DNA of 64,000 bases from Thermobifida alba (GCF_023208015.1 NZ_CP051627.1:1-64000), one strand, 5' to 3'. Counted from the first letter of the stretch, positions 17,877 to 27,009 are shown. Notes: generated from the sequence alone by a model not told the origin. Numbers and translations are program-made.

Positions 17877-18179
17877 GTGGACCCGGAGATCCTCGCCGCG
17901 TTCGACGAGGCCCTCAACTCCGCGTGCGACCGGACCTGGACGGAGACCGGGTACCGGCCCACCTACTTCCGGAAGATGCTCAACGAGCGCGGCGCCCTGG
18001 CCACCGCCAGACTGCTGCTGTCCAAGCCGACCATCTCCGACGGCTTCGTCCGGCTGTGGGAACTGGGCCGGCTCGACCTGACCGTCGAGGCGGTCGTGCT
18101 CAGCCACCCCGCCTACGCGAAACTGTTCACCCCCGAGGAACTGGAGACCGCCCGCAGCCGCGTCGGCGACCGCATGTGA
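17877..18179 (+). CDS. Small hypothetical protein (YRPTYF family-like), paired with the preceding gene
   Basis: About 100 residues from the GTG at 17877. The visible conserved block reads GYRPTYFRKMLNERGALATA, then ARLLLSKPTISDGFVRLWEL and LDLTVEAVVL, ending FTPEELETARSRVGDRM. I recall closely similar short proteins or C-terminal domains as widespread hypotheticals in bacteria, without a known function. An earlier start overlapping the preceding stop is possible but would need a CTG codon. It probably shares the LexA-box promoter with the gene at 17113. A strong bidirectional terminator follows. Confidence 0.55.
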   Translation: MDPEILAAFDEALNSACDRTWTETGYRPTYFRKMLNERGALATARLLLSKPTISDGFVRLWELGRLDLTVEAVVLSHPAYAKLFTPEELETARSRVGDRM

Positions 18180-18183
18180 CCGG

Positions 18184-18223
18184 CCGCGTGGGGCGGGCCG
18201 CGGTCCCGGCCCGCCCCACGCGG
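18184..18223. terminator. Bidirectional terminator hairpin
   Basis: Perfect 16-bp arms (18184-18199 and 18208-18223) around an 8-base loop, placed exactly between the stops of two convergent genes. No T-tract follows, as is usual in high-GC actinobacteria. Confidence 0.75.
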
Positions 18224-20308
18224 CTACGGCAGGAACGGGCTCGGCTCACCGCTGTGCGACACGTACAGCGCGTCCCGGGCCCGGGTGCACGACACGAACA
18301 GCAGGTTCCGCTCCCGCTGCAGGTCGTGGCCGTGCGCGACGGGGTCCTCGGCGCGGTCGGCGACCTGCTCCGCGTACGGCACCAGGTCGGCGTCCACCCC
18401 GACGACCGCCACGCACCGGAACTCCAGGCCCTTCATGCCGTGCATGGTGCCCACCCGCACCCCCGGGCCGTGCGTCAGGGACCCGCTGTCGATGTCCGCG
18501 TCCCGCAGCCGCTCCGTGACCTCCCCGGCGAGCGACCGGGTGCGCGCGGCGACCCCGACGGAGTCGGCCTCCACGCCCTGGGACAGCCACTCCTCCACCT
18601 GGGCGACCAGCGCGTCCAGTTCGGCCGCCCGGTCGGCGAAGCCGCGCACCACCGGCCGCCGCCCGTGCAGCGGGGACGTGTAGGTGTCCAGGCTGTCCGC
18701 CAGGTCGTCCAGCCCGGTGACGGGCGCCGCCCCCAGCACCCGCACCGCCCACGACAGGATCTCCTGGGTACTGCGGTAGCTGACCGTCAGCCGGCGGCTG
18801 CGGCCCCGCACGTTGATGCCGAGCGCGCTCAACGACACCCGGTGGTCGTAGATGCGCTGGTGCGGGTCGCCCGCGAGGAACAGGTCGTCGGGGCCCTCGG
18901 CGGCCAGCGCCCGCACCAGCCGCCACTTCGCCGGATGCAGGTCCTGGGCCTCGTCCACCACCACGTGCGAGTAGCGCCGCTGCCCGGTGCGGTCCAGGAT
19001 GTCGGCGGCCTCCGCGGCGATCTGCGTGAACGTCCACAGGTCGGCCTCGGCCATCCGGGCGGTGGCGGCCAGCACCGCGCGCCACACCCGGCGCCGCTGC
19101 TCGGGGCCGAGCCTGCCGCCCCGGCCGCGCCGCCGCGCCTCCAGGTAGTCGCGTTCGGTGCGCAGGTTCTGCGCGAGGATCACCTGGTCCCACTCGCCGA
19201 GCAGGAACGCGCCGGGGAACCCGCTGTCCGCGCCCGCCTCGTCCCACAGCTGCTCCAGGTCCGCGTCCCGGCAGGGGGTCGGGGCGGAGCCGCGGTCCTC
19301 CGCCACTACCTGGTAGGCGACCCGGTCGAGGTTGCGCACGTCCACCCGCTCCCGCTGCGCGGGGTCCTTGACCAGCAGCTCCAGTTGCGTGCGCAGCGCC
19401 GCGTCCAGGGTCTTGGTGAACGTGGTCAGCAGGATCGGCCGCCCCGAGTCGTAGCGGGCCGCCAGGTGCGCGACGCGGTGCAGCGCCGTCACCGTCTTGC
19501 CGGTGCCCGCGCCGCCGGTGACCATCGCCGGGCCGCTGTAGTCGCGGTGGGCGATCCGGCGCTGCTGCGGGTGCAGGAACACCCGCCACAGGTCGAACGG
19601 GGCGTCCAGCAGGTCGCGCAGGCTCTCCGGGCCCTCCACGAACACCGCCCGGTCGGGGGAGCGGCGGATCGCCGCGGTGAGGTCGTCGGGGTCGACGTGC
19701 TCGGGCGCGGCCTCCTCCACCAGGTCCCGGCTGAGCTGCTCCCACGCCTCCTCCACGGTCATCCCGGAGGCCAGCGCCACCAGGGCGTTGTGCTGGGCCG
19801 GGGGCAGCAGGGCCTCCAACGCGTCCAGGTGGGCCTCGTCGGTGAGCAGCCGCACGATCGACAGGACCTGGTCGTCGATGCCCAACTGCAGCAGGTGCTT
19901 GTCGGGCACGTGGTCGAACAGGCGGGTCTCGGTGGTCTCGGCGACCGAGGCGAGCACGTCGCTCATCGTCTCCAGCCCGGCCTCGTCGCGGACCTCCAGC
20001 ACGCCCAGCGCCTGGTTGACGGAGAAGCGCTTGGTGCGGATGTAGGCGTAGGCGTCGTCGTGCGGCAGCACCGTCACCAGCAGGTAGGTGTCGCCCCTCT
20101 CCGGGGCGAGCACCACGCCCCGGTAGCCCCGGGTGACGCGCAGCGTGCGGACGCGGGGGTCGCGGGCGTCGGCGATCTTCTCCAGGTGCCCGCCGGCGTA
20201 GTAGTTGGTGGCGAACTTGGCGAGGGCCTCGTCCACGGCCTTCTGCACGCGCTTGTCGAGCTTCGCGTACCGCTGCAGGAAGTCCTTGTCGATGGCGAGC
20301 TGCGGCAT
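18224..20308 (-). CDS. UvrD/Rep-family helicase with RelE/ParE-like N-terminal domain
   Basis: 694-residue SF1A helicase. Walker A is G265-GAGTGKT, motif II is D452-EAQD, motif III/IV is LAGDPHQRIYDHR then VSYRSTQEI, motif V is GTMHGMKGLEF and motif VI is LFVSCTRARDALYVS. The first 90 residues (LQRYAKLDKRVQKAVDEALA, then PRVRTLRVTRGYRGVVLAPE and LPHDDAYAY) have the length and strand pattern of a RelE/ParE toxin fold, fused directly to the helicase. The ATG at 20308 is chosen for its GGAGA site and because the fold begins there. Such fusions are known but uncharacterised; mRNA or DNA-end processing coupled to unwinding is conceivable. It stands divergent from the SOS-box DprA-like gene, with about 240 bases between. 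Confidence 0.82.
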   Translation of the reverse strand: MPQLAIDKDFLQRYAKLDKRVQKAVDEALAKFATNYYAGGHLEKIADARDPRVRTLRVTRGYRGVVLAPERGDTYLLVTVLPHDDAYAYIRTKRFSVNQALGVLEVRDEAGLETMSDVLASVAETTETRLFDHVPDKHLLQLGIDDQVLSIVRLLTDEAHLDALEALLPPAQHNALVALASGMTVEEAWEQLSRDLVEEAAPEHVDPDDLTAAIRRSPDRAVFVEGPESLRDLLDAPFDLWRVFLHPQQRRIAHRDYSGPAMVTGGAGTGKTVTALHRVAHLAARYDSGRPILLTTFTKTLDAALRTQLELLVKDPAQRERVDVRNLDRVAYQVVAEDRGSAPTPCRDADLEQLWDEAGADSGFPGAFLLGEWDQVILAQNLRTERDYLEARRRGRGGRLGPEQRRRVWRAVLAATARMAEADLWTFTQIAAEAADILDRTGQRRYSHVVVDEAQDLHPAKWRLVRALAAEGPDDLFLAGDPHQRIYDHRVSLSALGINVRGRSRRLTVSYRSTQEILSWAVRVLGAAPVTGLDDLADSLDTYTSPLHGRRPVVRGFADRAAELDALVAQVEEWLSQGVEADSVGVAARTRSLAGEVTERLRDADIDSGSLTHGPGVRVGTMHGMKGLEFRCVAVVGVDADLVPYAEQVADRAEDPVAHGHDLQRERNLLFVSCTRARDALYVSHSGEPSPFLP

Positions 20309-20486
20309 GGCGGGGATCTTCTCCAGACGTCGGGGGATGAAAACGCCGCCTTCGGCGGGAAAGGAGCGGAACGTGTCTCCTAGCTTACGGGCGGAGTGTC
20401 CGAAACTTCGCGGAATCGGGCTGTTCGAGAGGCGGGAGCGGCCTCTCGCCACGGAAGTCCGCTCTCGACATCGACCCCTCCTGTGT

Positions 20487-20502
20487 TAGAACATGTGTTC
20501 TA
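20487..20502. promoter_or_regulatory. LexA-type SOS box upstream of the DprA-like gene
   Basis: TAGAACATGTGTTCTA is a perfect 16-bp palindrome with the GAAC-N4-GTTC core of LexA boxes. It sits 46 bases ahead of the ATG at 20548 and in the divergent gap from the helicase, so it could control either gene. It is the second such box in 3.5 kb. The outer bases (TA/TA) differ from the strict CG flanks, so affinity may be lower. Confidence 0.6.
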
Positions 20503-20547
20503 GACTGGTTCCGTTGGTGGAGTGCGACCAGGGAAGGAGTGGCTCCG

Positions 20548-21516
20548 ATGGCGGAATTCGCTGTCCAGGGGAAACGCTCTAACCTGGGGGATATGCGGCG
20601 CAGTGAAGAACGGGTCGCCCTGCTCGCCCTTCTGCTGGGCAGGGGCAGCGGGTGGTCGGGAATCGTCGAGGACATCCTCGACACCGACAGCGTCTGGACG
20701 GTCCTGGAGAAAACCCTCGGCTCCCGGGATGTCCTCTTCGACGTCGCAGACGATCCCGTCGAGCAGGCGATGTCCCGGGCCCGCGCCCTCCTGGAACACT
20801 GCGAGTCCCGCGGCATCGGCGTCCGTGCCTTCTGGGAGGACGACTACCCCGCCGCACTCCGCGAGATCCACGAAATGCCCCCGGTGGTGTTCACCAGAGG
20901 CGAGCAGGCTGACGACCGACGCGCCATCGCCGTCGTCGGCTCGCGCAGGGCCTCCCCGCGCGGCCTGGAGATCGCGGGCAACATCGCCGAAGCGCTCGTG
21001 GACCGGGAAGTGACGGTCGTCAGCGGCCTCGCGGCGGGGATCGACACGGCCGCGCACACCGCGGCACTGCGACAGCGCGGACGGACCGTGGCCGTCATCG
21101 GGACCGGGATCAACCGCTACTACCCCTGGGAGAACCGGGAACTCCAAGACGAGATCGCCGCACGGGGAATGGTGCTCAGCCAGTTCCTGCCCGACGCGCC
21201 GCCCACCCGGCAGAGCTTCCCGATGCGCAACGCGGTGATGAGCGGCTACGCCGCCGCCACCATCGTCGTCGAGGCCGGAGAGCACAGCGGTGCGCGCATC
21301 CAGGCGCGGTACGCCCTCAAACACGGACGGCCGGTGATCTTCCCCCGGGAACTCCTGGCCAACCAGTGGGCGCGCGACTACGCCGAACGCCCCGGAGTGT
21401 ACGTCGTGGCGGGGATGGCGGACCTGATGGAGATCGTGGACGACATCCTCGCCGAGTCCACCATGACGGTCGACGAACTCGTCGCTTCCCTGGAAGCAGC
21501 AGAACTTGGCTGGTGA
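20548..21516 (+). CDS. DprA/Smf-like Rossmann-fold (SLOG superfamily) protein
   Basis: 322-residue protein with the DprA core: VVGSRRASPRG, then VVSGLAAGIDTAAH, GTGINRYYPWEN, and FPMRNAVMSGYA with SGARIQARYALKHGR. In DprA this fold binds single-stranded DNA and loads RecA; related SLOG domains bind nucleotides in conflict systems. The N-terminal 110 residues are helical and differ from housekeeping DprA, and the usual C-terminal winged helix is missing or very short. The ATG at 20548 has GGAAGGAG 8 bases upstream. The 3' end overlaps the ComF-like phosphoribosyltransferase gene. A LexA box upstream and the defence-island setting suggest a dedicated DNA-damage or immune role rather than natural transformation. 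Confidence 0.8.
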   Translation: MAEFAVQGKRSNLGDMRRSEERVALLALLLGRGSGWSGIVEDILDTDSVWTVLEKTLGSRDVLFDVADDPVEQAMSRARALLEHCESRGIGVRAFWEDDYPAALREIHEMPPVVFTRGEQADDRRAIAVVGSRRASPRGLEIAGNIAEALVDREVTVVSGLAAGIDTAAHTAALRQRGRTVAVIGTGINRYYPWENRELQDEIAARGMVLSQFLPDAPPTRQSFPMRNAVMSGYAAATIVVEAGEHSGARIQARYALKHGRPVIFPRELLANQWARDYAERPGVYVVAGMADLMEIVDDILAESTMTVDELVASLEAAELGW

Positions 21517-22320
21517 GGTACGCCGCCACCAGATAGCCAACCGGGTAGCAGTCCAGCTCAACTACCTGAACGCCGGACCCCGCCACGGAGAGGGCGTCTG
21601 CCGGACCTGCTTCGGCGCGACCACGAGCCCCTGGTACCAGCACTGCTACCAGTGCGAGAAGATCCAGCGCAGGGCGCACGGACTCCTCGCCGACCTGGTC
21701 GTCCCGATCACCTACCGCAACGGGCACGAAGGACAGCACAGCCGCGACCTGCGGATGTACAAGAAGAATCCGGCGAGCGAAGCGGCCCGCAAGAACCTCG
21801 CCGTGCTGTTCCGGGACTTCTGCGTGCGACACATCCGCTGCGTCAAGAAGACGGCCGGAGTCGCGTCGTTCACCCACGTGGCCTTCGTGCCCAGCACCAA
21901 GAACCCCGGCCAGGCCCATCCGCTGCAGACCCTGCTCGCGCCGACGGTCCGGAGCCTCCGAAGAATCGATCTCGGAGTCAATCGCGACGTCTCGCCCGGA
22001 GCACGGGAGTTCCACCAGGAATGGTTCCTCCTCGACGAGATCCCGGACCCCGGCCGCAGACCGCCGTCCTCCTCGTCGACGACACGTGGGTGAGCGGCGC
22101 CCGGGCCCAGTCAGCGGCCCACAGGCTCAAACAGGCCGGAGCCCACAAGGTCGTCACGGTGGTGCTCGCCCGACAACTCGAACCGAGCTTCCCGCCGGCA
22201 CAGCCACTGGTCAACCGCATCACCCGCGACCCGTTCGACCCCACCACCTGCGCCGTCCACGAAGAGGACGCGGCAGGAGGCCCGTCGGTCGCGGTCGCGG
22301 ACCGGCCGGGGCGGTCGTGA
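21506..22320 (+). pseudogene. ComF-like phosphoribosyltransferase, interrupted by one frameshift
   Basis: The gene begins at a TTG overlapping the DprA-like stop. The first frame carries a ComF-like zinc motif (C32-x2-C35 and C47-x2-C50) and runs to about residue 180 (EWFLLDEIPDPG). The PRPP-binding loop, LLVDDTWVSGARAQSAA, is in another frame that stays open to 22320. Restoring one base near 22046-22056, in the run GGACCCCGGCCGC, joins the halves into a protein of about 270 residues. Either a C was lost, the gene is recently broken, or the read has an error. Intact relatives bind PRPP with this loop; in natural transformation ComF works near DprA, which fits the gene pair. Confidence 0.7.
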
Positions 22321-22439
22321 CCCCGAGAAGCGGGACCGGGGAGAGCACCGCCCGGCATCGACGCCGTCGACGGCTCCGGACCGCCACCGGATGAATCCGC
22401 TGTCCGGAGGCCCTGCCGGGCAGCCGTGCCCGCATGGGC

Positions 22440-23267
22440 TCACCCCAGGTCCACCTCGCCGCGCAGGAACTGGACGTACCGGTCGGCGCAGGACTCCAGG
22501 ACCCGCTTGGCGTCGCGGCGCAGCACCGGCAGCCACCAGCCGCCGTAGATCCGGTCGAACCGGTACGGGCGCAGCGCCGCCACGATGCCGCGCACCCAGC
22601 GTTCCGGCAGCGGCAGCCGGTTCGGCGCGCTCCACATGAAGGTGACGCGGTCCTCCCCGGGGGTGACCATGACCGTGTCGCCGACCAGCAGCACCCCGGC
22701 GCCGTCCGCGCCGTCGGCCCAGTGCAGGGCGGCGCTGCCGGGAAAGTGCCCGCCGCACTGCACCAGCGTCACACCGGGCAGCACCGGCAGCGTGCCCGAC
22801 CAGGTGCGCACGGCCGACGACGGCCGCTGGAGCCAGTGCGCGTCCGCCTCGGGCAGCAGGATCTCGGCGTCGAAGGCGTCACTCCAGTCGACGATCGCCC
22901 CGTACATGTGGGGGTGGCTGGCGGTGACGGCCCGCAGCCCGCCCGCGTCCCGCACCGCCCGGACCGCCTCCTCGTCGAGGAAGGCGGGCGGGTCCCACAG
23001 CAGGTTGCCCTCCGCGGTGCGCACCAGCAGACCGCGCTGGCCGACGCCGATGTGCTGGCGCACCCCGATGCCGAGCAGGCCGGGCTCCACCTCGCGGACC
23101 TCGGTCGCATACCCGTCCGCGGCCAGACCGGCGAGGGTCGCCCACCGCTGGCCGGTCGGCGGCACCCACTGGCGTTCGTCCGTGCAGAACCGGCAGGAGG
23201 CGGGCGGCTCCTCGGCGGCGGGGTAGTGGCCCCCGCAGGTCAGGCAGATCCACGGCGAACGGTCCAC
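22440..23267 (-). CDS. MBL-fold metallo-hydrolase with N-terminal zinc ribbon
   Basis: 275-residue metallo-beta-lactamase-fold protein. The first 30 residues form a rubredoxin-like zinc ribbon (WICLTCGGHYPAAEEPP, then C-x2-C in SCRFCTDERQW). The fold then follows with LLWDPPAFL, SHPHMYGAIVDW (a variant of the HxHxDH metal motif), QCGGHFPGSAAL and LLVGDTVMVTPGED, with the Asp and His ligands in expected order. The GTG at 23267 is chosen because AAGGGG lies 7 bases upstream and it places the zinc ribbon at the N-terminus. The metal motif has HPHMYG rather than HxHxDH, so catalytic competence is uncertain. Substrate unknown; similar proteins are annotated as hydrolases of small thioesters or lactones. 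Confidence 0.78.
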   Translation of the reverse strand: MDRSPWICLTCGGHYPAAEEPPASCRFCTDERQWVPPTGQRWATLAGLAADGYATEVREVEPGLLGIGVRQHIGVGQRGLLVRTAEGNLLWDPPAFLDEEAVRAVRDAGGLRAVTASHPHMYGAIVDWSDAFDAEILLPEADAHWLQRPSSAVRTWSGTLPVLPGVTLVQCGGHFPGSAALHWADGADGAGVLLVGDTVMVTPGEDRVTFMWSAPNRLPLPERWVRGIVAALRPYRFDRIYGGWWLPVLRRDAKRVLESCADRYVQFLRGEVDLG

Positions 23268-23358
23268 GGCGCATCCCCTTCTCAGGTCCCGGAGTTCGAG
23301 TACACACGGGGATGGTCGCACCCCCGCGCCCCGGAGGCCAGGAAGCCGGGCACGGGAG

Positions 23359-24684
23359 TCAGCGCCGCCGGCGGTCGTCCGGGGCGTCCGGCGGCGCCTG
23401 CCGGTCCGTGTCCCGCGGCGGCTGCGGCGGGGCGCTCTGCGGCCTGCCGCGTTTGCGGCTGGCCTGGTACTGGTTGGCGTAGAGGTTCTTGGCGGTGCGG
23501 TTCACGTCGTCGGTACCGGCCTGCGCGGCCAGCGCGTCCAGGTCCGCGACCTGGGCACGCAGCTCCCCCGACGGGTCCAGGGGGAGGGCGGCGGCGAGCG
23601 AACCGCTGGCCGCGGACAGGATGCCGGTGGCGGTCTCGCGGTCGCCGCGGCGCATCGCCTCGGCGGCGCGGCGCTTGGCGGTCTGCGCCTCCTGGTAGGC
23701 CAGCTCGGTGCGCACCTCCGGACGGGGCACCCGGCCCGCGGCGTCGTCGCCGGGAACCACGTTCACCGACACCGGCAGCGACACCGTGTACGTGGTCAGC
23801 GACACCGGCTCCACGTAGCCGACCTCCACCTCCGCCACCTGCGCGGGGCCGAGCGCGGCCACCCGGGGAACGTCCACGCGCAGCAGCAGCTTGCGCTGCT
23901 CTCCGGAGTAGAAGTCGCCGAGCTCCACCATGACCGTCCCGTCGGACAGGCGCGTCGACGGCAGTTCACCGACCACGGACACCGCCCGCGCCGCGCCCAC
24001 CGGACGCACCCGCAGCGACGCCGCCTGCACGGTCTTGGCGAGCAGGTTCTCCACCTCGCCCGCGATGAGCGCGCCCGCGGTGTCGGGGTCCTCGGCGAAC
24101 AGCGCGCTGCCGGTCCCGCCGTCGGAGATCGCGCCCAGCAGCTCCTCGTCGTAGCCCAGGCCGTAGCCGAGCGTGGTGGTCGCCACCCCGTGGCCGTGGG
24201 CCGACCGGGCGATCCCGGCGAGCCGCTGGTGGTCGGTGACGCCCTGGTTGGCGTGCCCGTCGGAGACGAGCAGCAGCGTGGCGCCCTGGTCCCCGGAGAC
24301 CCGCCGCGCCTCCTGGATGCCGCGCAGCAGACCGCTGGACAGGTCGGTCAGCCCGCCCGGCCGCAGGCCGCGGATGCGTTCCCGGACCGCGGCCTTGTCG
24401 GTCAGCGGGGCGGCCGCGACCTCCACCCGCGCGGTGTTGTCGAAGGTGACCAGCCCGAAGTGGTCGGTCGGGTCGAGCCGGTCCACCAGGCTCAGCAGCG
24501 CGCGGATCGCCCCCTCCAGGCGCTCCCCGGCCATCGAGCCGCTGCGGTCCAGCACGACCTGCAGGGTCGCGGGCGGGCGGTTCGCGCCGGGCTGCTCCGG
24601 CGCGGTGACGTCGAGCAGGACGTGCACCGTGTCGGCGGAGTCCACCGGGACGGCGTCGAATTCCAACAGGGCCGAGACGTGCAT
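23359..24684 (-). CDS. von Willebrand factor type A domain protein
   Basis: 441-residue VWA protein. The MIDAS metal site is D46-R-S48-G-S50, with the later Thr and Asp ligands in GGLTDLSSGLLRG and LLLVSDGHANQG. A beta-rich domain follows, then a helical tail rich in Ala and Arg (AQTAKRRAAEAMRRGDRETA) and a charged, Pro-rich end. No signal peptide or membrane segment is seen, so it is probably cytoplasmic, where VWA proteins act as metal-dependent protein-binding scaffolds. The ATG at 24684 has GGAGGA 6 bases upstream. It is followed by an MBL-fold gene on the same strand, with which it may be co-transcribed. Confidence 0.82.
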   Translation of the reverse strand: MHVSALLEFDAVPVDSADTVHVLLDVTAPEQPGANRPPATLQVVLDRSGSMAGERLEGAIRALLSLVDRLDPTDHFGLVTFDNTARVEVAAAPLTDKAAVRERIRGLRPGGLTDLSSGLLRGIQEARRVSGDQGATLLLVSDGHANQGVTDHQRLAGIARSAHGHGVATTTLGYGLGYDEELLGAISDGGTGSALFAEDPDTAGALIAGEVENLLAKTVQAASLRVRPVGAARAVSVVGELPSTRLSDGTVMVELGDFYSGEQRKLLLRVDVPRVAALGPAQVAEVEVGYVEPVSLTTYTVSLPVSVNVVPGDDAAGRVPRPEVRTELAYQEAQTAKRRAAEAMRRGDRETATGILSAASGSLAAALPLDPSGELRAQVADLDALAAQAGTDDVNRTAKNLYANQYQASRKRGRPQSAPPQPPRDTDRQAPPDAPDDRRRR

Positions 24685-24875
24685 GGGGGTTCCTCCGGTC
24701 GGGCGGGGAAACACAGCATGGGCCATGCGGGCTTCCCCTCCAAGGGAGGAGGACGAGGTTGGCCGATGTCGGCCAGGCCGGTGTGGGAGGGCGCCGACGG
24801 TGCGGGACCGGTCGCCCGATGCAGCGGCCCCGCCCCCCGGCCGTTATCTGTGCGAAGGCGGCCGCCACCACCGCC

Positions 24876-26840
24876 TCAGTCCAGCGGCAGCTCCAACTGC
24901 CCGTCCAGCGGTGGTGGTGTGCGGGCGCCCTCGGGGACCGGGAGGACGCCCGCCGCGGTCAGGTCGGCGACCGTGACCAGCGGTCCGCCCCGGACACGGC
25001 CCAGCAGGTCCGCCTGGCGGGGTTCGAGGCGGACCAGGCGGGTCAGCACGGTCAGCAGCTCCAGCAACTCCCCGGTGCGGCGCGGGCTCCAGCGGTCGGG
25101 GCGGACGCGGTCCAGCGGGGAGAGGCGCCCGCCGTGCGGGAAGCGGCGGCGGGCGCCGAACCAGCTGCGGACCACAGGCACACCGCCCACGTCGTAACGC
25201 CACACCTCGGGGCGGACCCGGGCGATGACGCCGCCGCCCACGCGCAGCCGGTGCCCTCCCACCCCGGTGTCGCCGTCGTACCGGACCCGGTCGGGGAAGG
25301 CGGCGGGGGAGTCGGGGACCGCCACGGCCACCTCCGGGCGTTCGCCCTCCGGCAGGACGGGCGGGCCCGGCGGGCGTCCCGCCTCCGGGTCGGTGAACCG
25401 CTGCCCGAAGGTGTGCAGCCACACCACCTCGCGGCCGAGCGCGACGGCCTCCGCCCACAGCCGCGCGTCGGCGGTCAGCGGCACCCGGACGCCGGACACC
25501 GCCAGCCGGTCGCGGAACGCGGCGGAGTAACCGGGGTGGGCGACCACCGCCGCGAGGTAGGCGACCAGGTCCGCCGGGGAGACCGGGAGCCCCAGCCGGT
25601 CGGCCAGGTACGGCAGCAGGCCCGGCGTCAGGTTGGGGACGCCGCCCTCGGGGTCGCGGTACAGCGGCAGTACCCGGCCGCCCCGGCCGTTGAAGCAGTC
25701 CGCGTCCGGAACCAGGGAACTGAAGAGCAGGCCCGGGCCGGTGGTGCACGGGTGGGCGTGCTGCTCCACCACGTAGACCTGCCGGGGACCGGCGACCTGC
25801 CACAGGTGGGGGCGCGGCCGGTCCAGGCAGTGCTCTTCGGTGAGCAGGTACCGGCGGTCGAAGGCCCGGTGCAGGACCGGGCTGATGGCCGGGGAGTCCG
25901 CCGGTCGCCTCGGTGCGCCGGGGCGGGGCGGCGCCTCGTCCGTCCGCAGCAGCAGGTCCCGCTGCCCGGGCGGGGCCGAGGCCAGCCGCTGCCACCGGCG
26001 CCGCAGCGTCCGCTCCTCCGGCGCGCACACCCACGCCCGGCGTGCCGCCACACCGGGCTGGTGCCACGGCAGCAGGTCGTCCAAGGTCGGCAGCGACCGC
26101 CATTCCGGCGGCTTCGGGGCGGGCCGGGCCGACGGCCGCTCCCCCGGGGTCCGGCCGGTGGTCTCGTCCGGGGGGACGGCCGGTCGGGGAACGCGCGGTT
26201 GCCCCCGGTCGGAGGGCTCGGAGTCCGTCCCGCCGCGGGGACGCCGCAGCAGGACGGACGCGGTGCGGTCACCGCCGCGCCCGTCGTCCGGCCGCCACGA
26301 CAGGAATTCCCGGAACAGCAGTTCGAGTTCCGCACCGGGAATCCGCTCCGCCGACGCACCGAGGAATTGCGGGAGGAGCACCGTCCGCCCCCGTTGCGTT
26401 CCGTGGTGGAAAAGTGACCATTCGGAGCCGCTGGTGCAGAGAACATTGGGCAGATCCCGGAATGCCTCCCACCCGTCCCGGCCGTTCTCGTTCGCGGGAG
26501 CGTCAGGTGGAACGGGACTTCCGGGAGAGCGGATTTCCACGTACCCGATGCGGTGCTCCGGACCGCTGGAAACACCGTCGGCGTACACCCCGAAAACCGG
26601 TCGTGTTCCCGACTGGGCGGGGCGGACCTCCTCGTGCAGGACGACGGGAACCCCCAGCAGTGCGCCCATGCTCCGCAGGAGCGTCCGCAGCGGCTCACGC
26701 AGCAGACCCTCGCCGCGGAAGGCGAACCCCGGGGATTCGGAAGTGTCCAGAAGGAAATTGGTGACGATCCGTTCGGTGAATTTTCGGTTCCTCGGCGGCT
26801 GTCCGTGGGCCTGGGGTGCTCCGTGGGTGAGAGCGGTCAT
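24876..26840 (-). CDS. Type ISP restriction-like protein lacking the methyltransferase domain
   Basis: About 654 residues from an ATG at 26840 with CGGAG 5 bases upstream; a longer frame reaches 27005, but that extension is AT-rich and promoter-like. The C-terminal half matches the specificity module of type ISP restriction-modification enzymes as I know it: LLFSSLVPDADCFNGRGG, PNLTPGLLPYLADRLGLPV, and GREVVWLHTFGQRFTDP. The N-terminal 150 residues resemble the nuclease-like front of such proteins, with FGVYADG and YVEIRSPG where E-x-K would be expected (here E-x-R). The central AdoMet and NPPY methylase motifs are absent; a Pro/Arg-rich linker (about residues 190-260) replaces them. It may be a modification-independent restriction or accessory protein, or a degenerate enzyme. 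No partner methylase is adjacent. Confidence 0.6.
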   Translation of the reverse strand: MTALTHGAPQAHGQPPRNRKFTERIVTNFLLDTSESPGFAFRGEGLLREPLRTLLRSMGALLGVPVVLHEEVRPAQSGTRPVFGVYADGVSSGPEHRIGYVEIRSPGSPVPPDAPANENGRDGWEAFRDLPNVLCTSGSEWSLFHHGTQRGRTVLLPQFLGASAERIPGAELELLFREFLSWRPDDGRGGDRTASVLLRRPRGGTDSEPSDRGQPRVPRPAVPPDETTGRTPGERPSARPAPKPPEWRSLPTLDDLLPWHQPGVAARRAWVCAPEERTLRRRWQRLASAPPGQRDLLLRTDEAPPRPGAPRRPADSPAISPVLHRAFDRRYLLTEEHCLDRPRPHLWQVAGPRQVYVVEQHAHPCTTGPGLLFSSLVPDADCFNGRGGRVLPLYRDPEGGVPNLTPGLLPYLADRLGLPVSPADLVAYLAAVVAHPGYSAAFRDRLAVSGVRVPLTADARLWAEAVALGREVVWLHTFGQRFTDPEAGRPPGPPVLPEGERPEVAVAVPDSPAAFPDRVRYDGDTGVGGHRLRVGGGVIARVRPEVWRYDVGGVPVVRSWFGARRRFPHGGRLSPLDRVRPDRWSPRRTGELLELLTVLTRLVRLEPRQADLLGRVRGGPLVTVADLTAAGVLPVPEGARTPPPLDGQLELPLD

Positions 26841-27009
26841 CACGTCTCCGAGGTTCAGGACCGTTCCGACAATTCCAGGAGACGCTTTTCCGAGGAGTTC
26901 CGTCAATAGTTTTTGTTCGAGGACGGAAAAAAGAGGGAGCCGTCCGGGGCGCTGCCCGGCGCCGCGGTCGGAGCAACCGGACTGAGGTCCGAGCGGCACC
27001 ACCAAGACG

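Noticed and set aside
26841-27005. N-terminal extension of the type ISP-like protein
   Set aside because: The extra 55 codons are AT-rich, contain TTGACG resembling a -35 element, and precede a good ribosome site and ATG at 26840.
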